A DNA stretch of 42,977 nt from the NCBI GenBank assembly GCA_035541735.1, contig DATKMS010000242.1:1-42977 (forward strand), written 5' to 3'. A model generated the notes under the pieces. The model did no database searches and had not been told where the DNA came from. It worked only from the letters and a program-made list of their open reading frames with translations. Shown in pieces: positions 41,607-42,977 of the stretch (the first letter of the stretch is position 1; every line of letters starts with the position of its first letter). The DNA comes from DATKMS01 sp035541735. GTDB lineage: Bacteria; Desulfobacterota; Binatia; HRBIN30. The position numbers were made by a program, and so were the translations under genes.

Positions 41607-42977
41607 ATGTCACAGTACATCGCCAACAAGGACGCGCAGGTTCCGATTGAGCGTTATGACCAGCTCGTCGCGTACTTCGAGAACGCCTGCAAGCCGCGCG
41701 CACAGTGGCGCATCGGCACGGAGTACGAGAAGGTCGCGGTGCGCGCCGCAGACGGGCAGGCCGTGCCCTTCACCGAGGGCATCGAGGAGGTACTCCGGCG
41801 GCTGGCCGAGCGCTACGAGTGGACCCCGATCCTCGAAGCCGGTCGCATCGTCGCGCTCCAAGGCACCGGCGCCGCGGTGACCCTCGAGCCGGGCGGCCAG
41901 CTCGAGCTCAGCGGCCAGCAGTGCGAGAGCGTGCACTGCGCGCGCGCGGAGTTCACCCAGCACGTCAAGGAGATCGTCACCGTCGGTGCCGAGCTGGGCA
42001 TCGTCTTCCTCGGCCTCGGCATGCAGCCGGTCAGCAGGCTGGAGGAGATCGAGTGGGTGCCGAAACGGCGCTACGCCATCATGGGACCGTACATGCTGCG
42101 TGTCGGCACGCTCGGCCAACGCATGATGAAGCAGACCGCCACAGTGCAAGTGAACATCGACTATGCCAGTGAACGCGACGCCATGACCAAGATGCGCGTT
42201 GGCATGGGCATCGCCCCACTGCTGACCGCGATGTTTGCCAACTCACCGATCAGCGACGGCCGCCTCAACGGCTACCTCAGTTTTCGCGGCCACATCTGGA
42301 CCGACACCGATCCGGCGCGTTGCGGCCTGTTGCCGTTCGTCTTCAACGACCGCTGCGGTTTCGCCGACTACGTCGAGTACGCCCTCGACGTCCCGATGTA
42401 CTTCCTGGTGCGTGACGGACGCTGGACAGATATGACGGCGCTGACCTTCCGCCGTTTCTGGACGGAGGGCTACCAGGGCGAGCGTGCGACCGTGGCGGAT
42501 TGGGATGCGCACCTCACAACGCTGTTCCCGGAGTTCCGGATGAAGCGCTACATCGAGGCGCGCTCGATCGACAGCCAACCGCCCGAGCTGATGCTCGCGG
42601 CGCCGGCGATCGTCAAGGGCATCTTCTACACCGACGACTGCCTGTTGGCTGCCTGGGACGTGGTGAAGCGTTGGCGCTGGGAGGAGCGGCAGGCGCTCTA
42701 CCACGCCGTGCACCGCCAGGCACTGCGCGCCCGCATCGGCGGCATCGAGGTGCGCGAGTTGGCCAGCGAACTGGTGGACATCGCGGAGGTCGGCTTGCAC
42801 CAGCAAGCCCAGCTCAACGCCGCCGGAGACAGCGAGGCACTCTACCTCGAGCAGTTGCGCGATCAGGTGCGCCGTGGGCGGTGCCCCGCCGATTTCGTGA
42901 TCGACCGCTGGAACGGCAACTGGGACCACGACGTCACACGCCTGGTTGCCGGCAGCGCCTATCGGCTAGCGGCGTGA
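41607..42977 (+). CDS. gshA: Glutamate-cysteine ligase, plant/alphaproteobacterial type
   Basis: A 456-residue enzyme from ATG 41607 that ends exactly at the window edge with TGA. It makes gamma-glutamylcysteine, the first step of glutathione synthesis. Typical phrases of the plant-type (GCS2-like) family: WRIGTEYEKVAV, LEPGGQLELSG, FLGLGMQPVSRLEEIEWVPKRRYAIMGPYM, TATVQVNIDYASERDAMTKMRVGMGIAPLLTAMFANSP, and RCGLLPFVF. It is unrelated in sequence to the enterobacterial GshA. No glutathione synthetase is in the window. The ribosome site is weak. Confidence 0.94.
   Translation: MSQYIANKDAQVPIERYDQLVAYFENACKPRAQWRIGTEYEKVAVRAADGQAVPFTEGIEEVLRRLAERYEWTPILEAGRIVALQGTGAAVTLEPGGQLELSGQQCESVHCARAEFTQHVKEIVTVGAELGIVFLGLGMQPVSRLEEIEWVPKRRYAIMGPYMLRVGTLGQRMMKQTATVQVNIDYASERDAMTKMRVGMGIAPLLTAMFANSPISDGRLNGYLSFRGHIWTDTDPARCGLLPFVFNDRCGFADYVEYALDVPMYFLVRDGRWTDMTALTFRRFWTEGYQGERATVADWDAHLTTLFPEFRMKRYIEARSIDSQPPELMLAAPAIVKGIFYTDDCLLAAWDVVKRWRWEERQALYHAVHRQALRARIGGIEVRELASELVDIAEVGLHQQAQLNAAGDSEALYLEQLRDQVRRGRCPADFVIDRWNGNWDHDVTRLVAGSAYRLAA

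Overview
The window is a high-GC (roughly 63-66% by eye), gene-dense bacterial chromosome segment with no tRNA, rRNA, CRISPR array or recognisable insertion sequence. The gene order pilB-pilT-pilC-(pilS/pilR)-pilA-pilG?-pilH-pilI-pilD follows the type IVa pilus cluster of Myxococcus and Geobacter. This suggests a deltaproteobacterial-grade organism (Myxococcota, Desulfobacterota or a related candidate phylum); the placement is inference.

Layout. 1-3005 (minus): a tetR-MFP-RND efflux operon, with a likely promoter and operator just upstream and the RND pump cut off by the window edge. 3164-15711: mostly housekeeping genes, namely citrate synthase, an RRM RNA-binding protein that seems to start at ATT, a SnoaL-like protein, RlmI-type rRNA methyltransferase, a START-like lipoprotein, RadC, an alpha/beta hydrolase, a degenerate DprA paralogue, glycyl-tRNA synthetase, pyruvate phosphate dikinase and shikimate dehydrogenase. 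15744-32465 (all plus): a type IV pilus locus. 32568-37302: an apparent operon of two single-domain response regulators, tmk, holB, metG and tatD. 37357-40604 (minus): a hybrid histidine kinase and a Cys-rich secreted protein. 40708-42977: a sirtuin and a plant-type glutamate-cysteine ligase.

The pilus locus is the most interesting part. PilB, PilT and PilC form the motor and platform. The usual PilS kinase and PilR response regulator are replaced by one protein that joins a PilS-like membrane and PAS sensor directly to a sigma-54 AAA+/Fis effector, with no kinase and no receiver domain. Strong -24/-12 sigma-54 promoter matches lie before pilA and before pilC (the gene leading into the fusion regulator). 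TGTC motifs resembling PilR sites lie upstream of the pilA promoter, and a hairpin terminator follows pilA. The PilA N-terminal region has the Geobacter-type aromatic positions and carries a longer tail. Downstream, a PilH/PilI-like ABC exporter is interleaved, with overlapping start and stop codons, with two TMTC-like GT-C glycosyltransferase/TPR membrane proteins. This points to a pilus-linked glycosylation or export module. Prepilin peptidase and a FimT-PilV-PilW-PilX-like minor pilin operon complete the locus. pilMNOPQ and pilY1 are not in the window.
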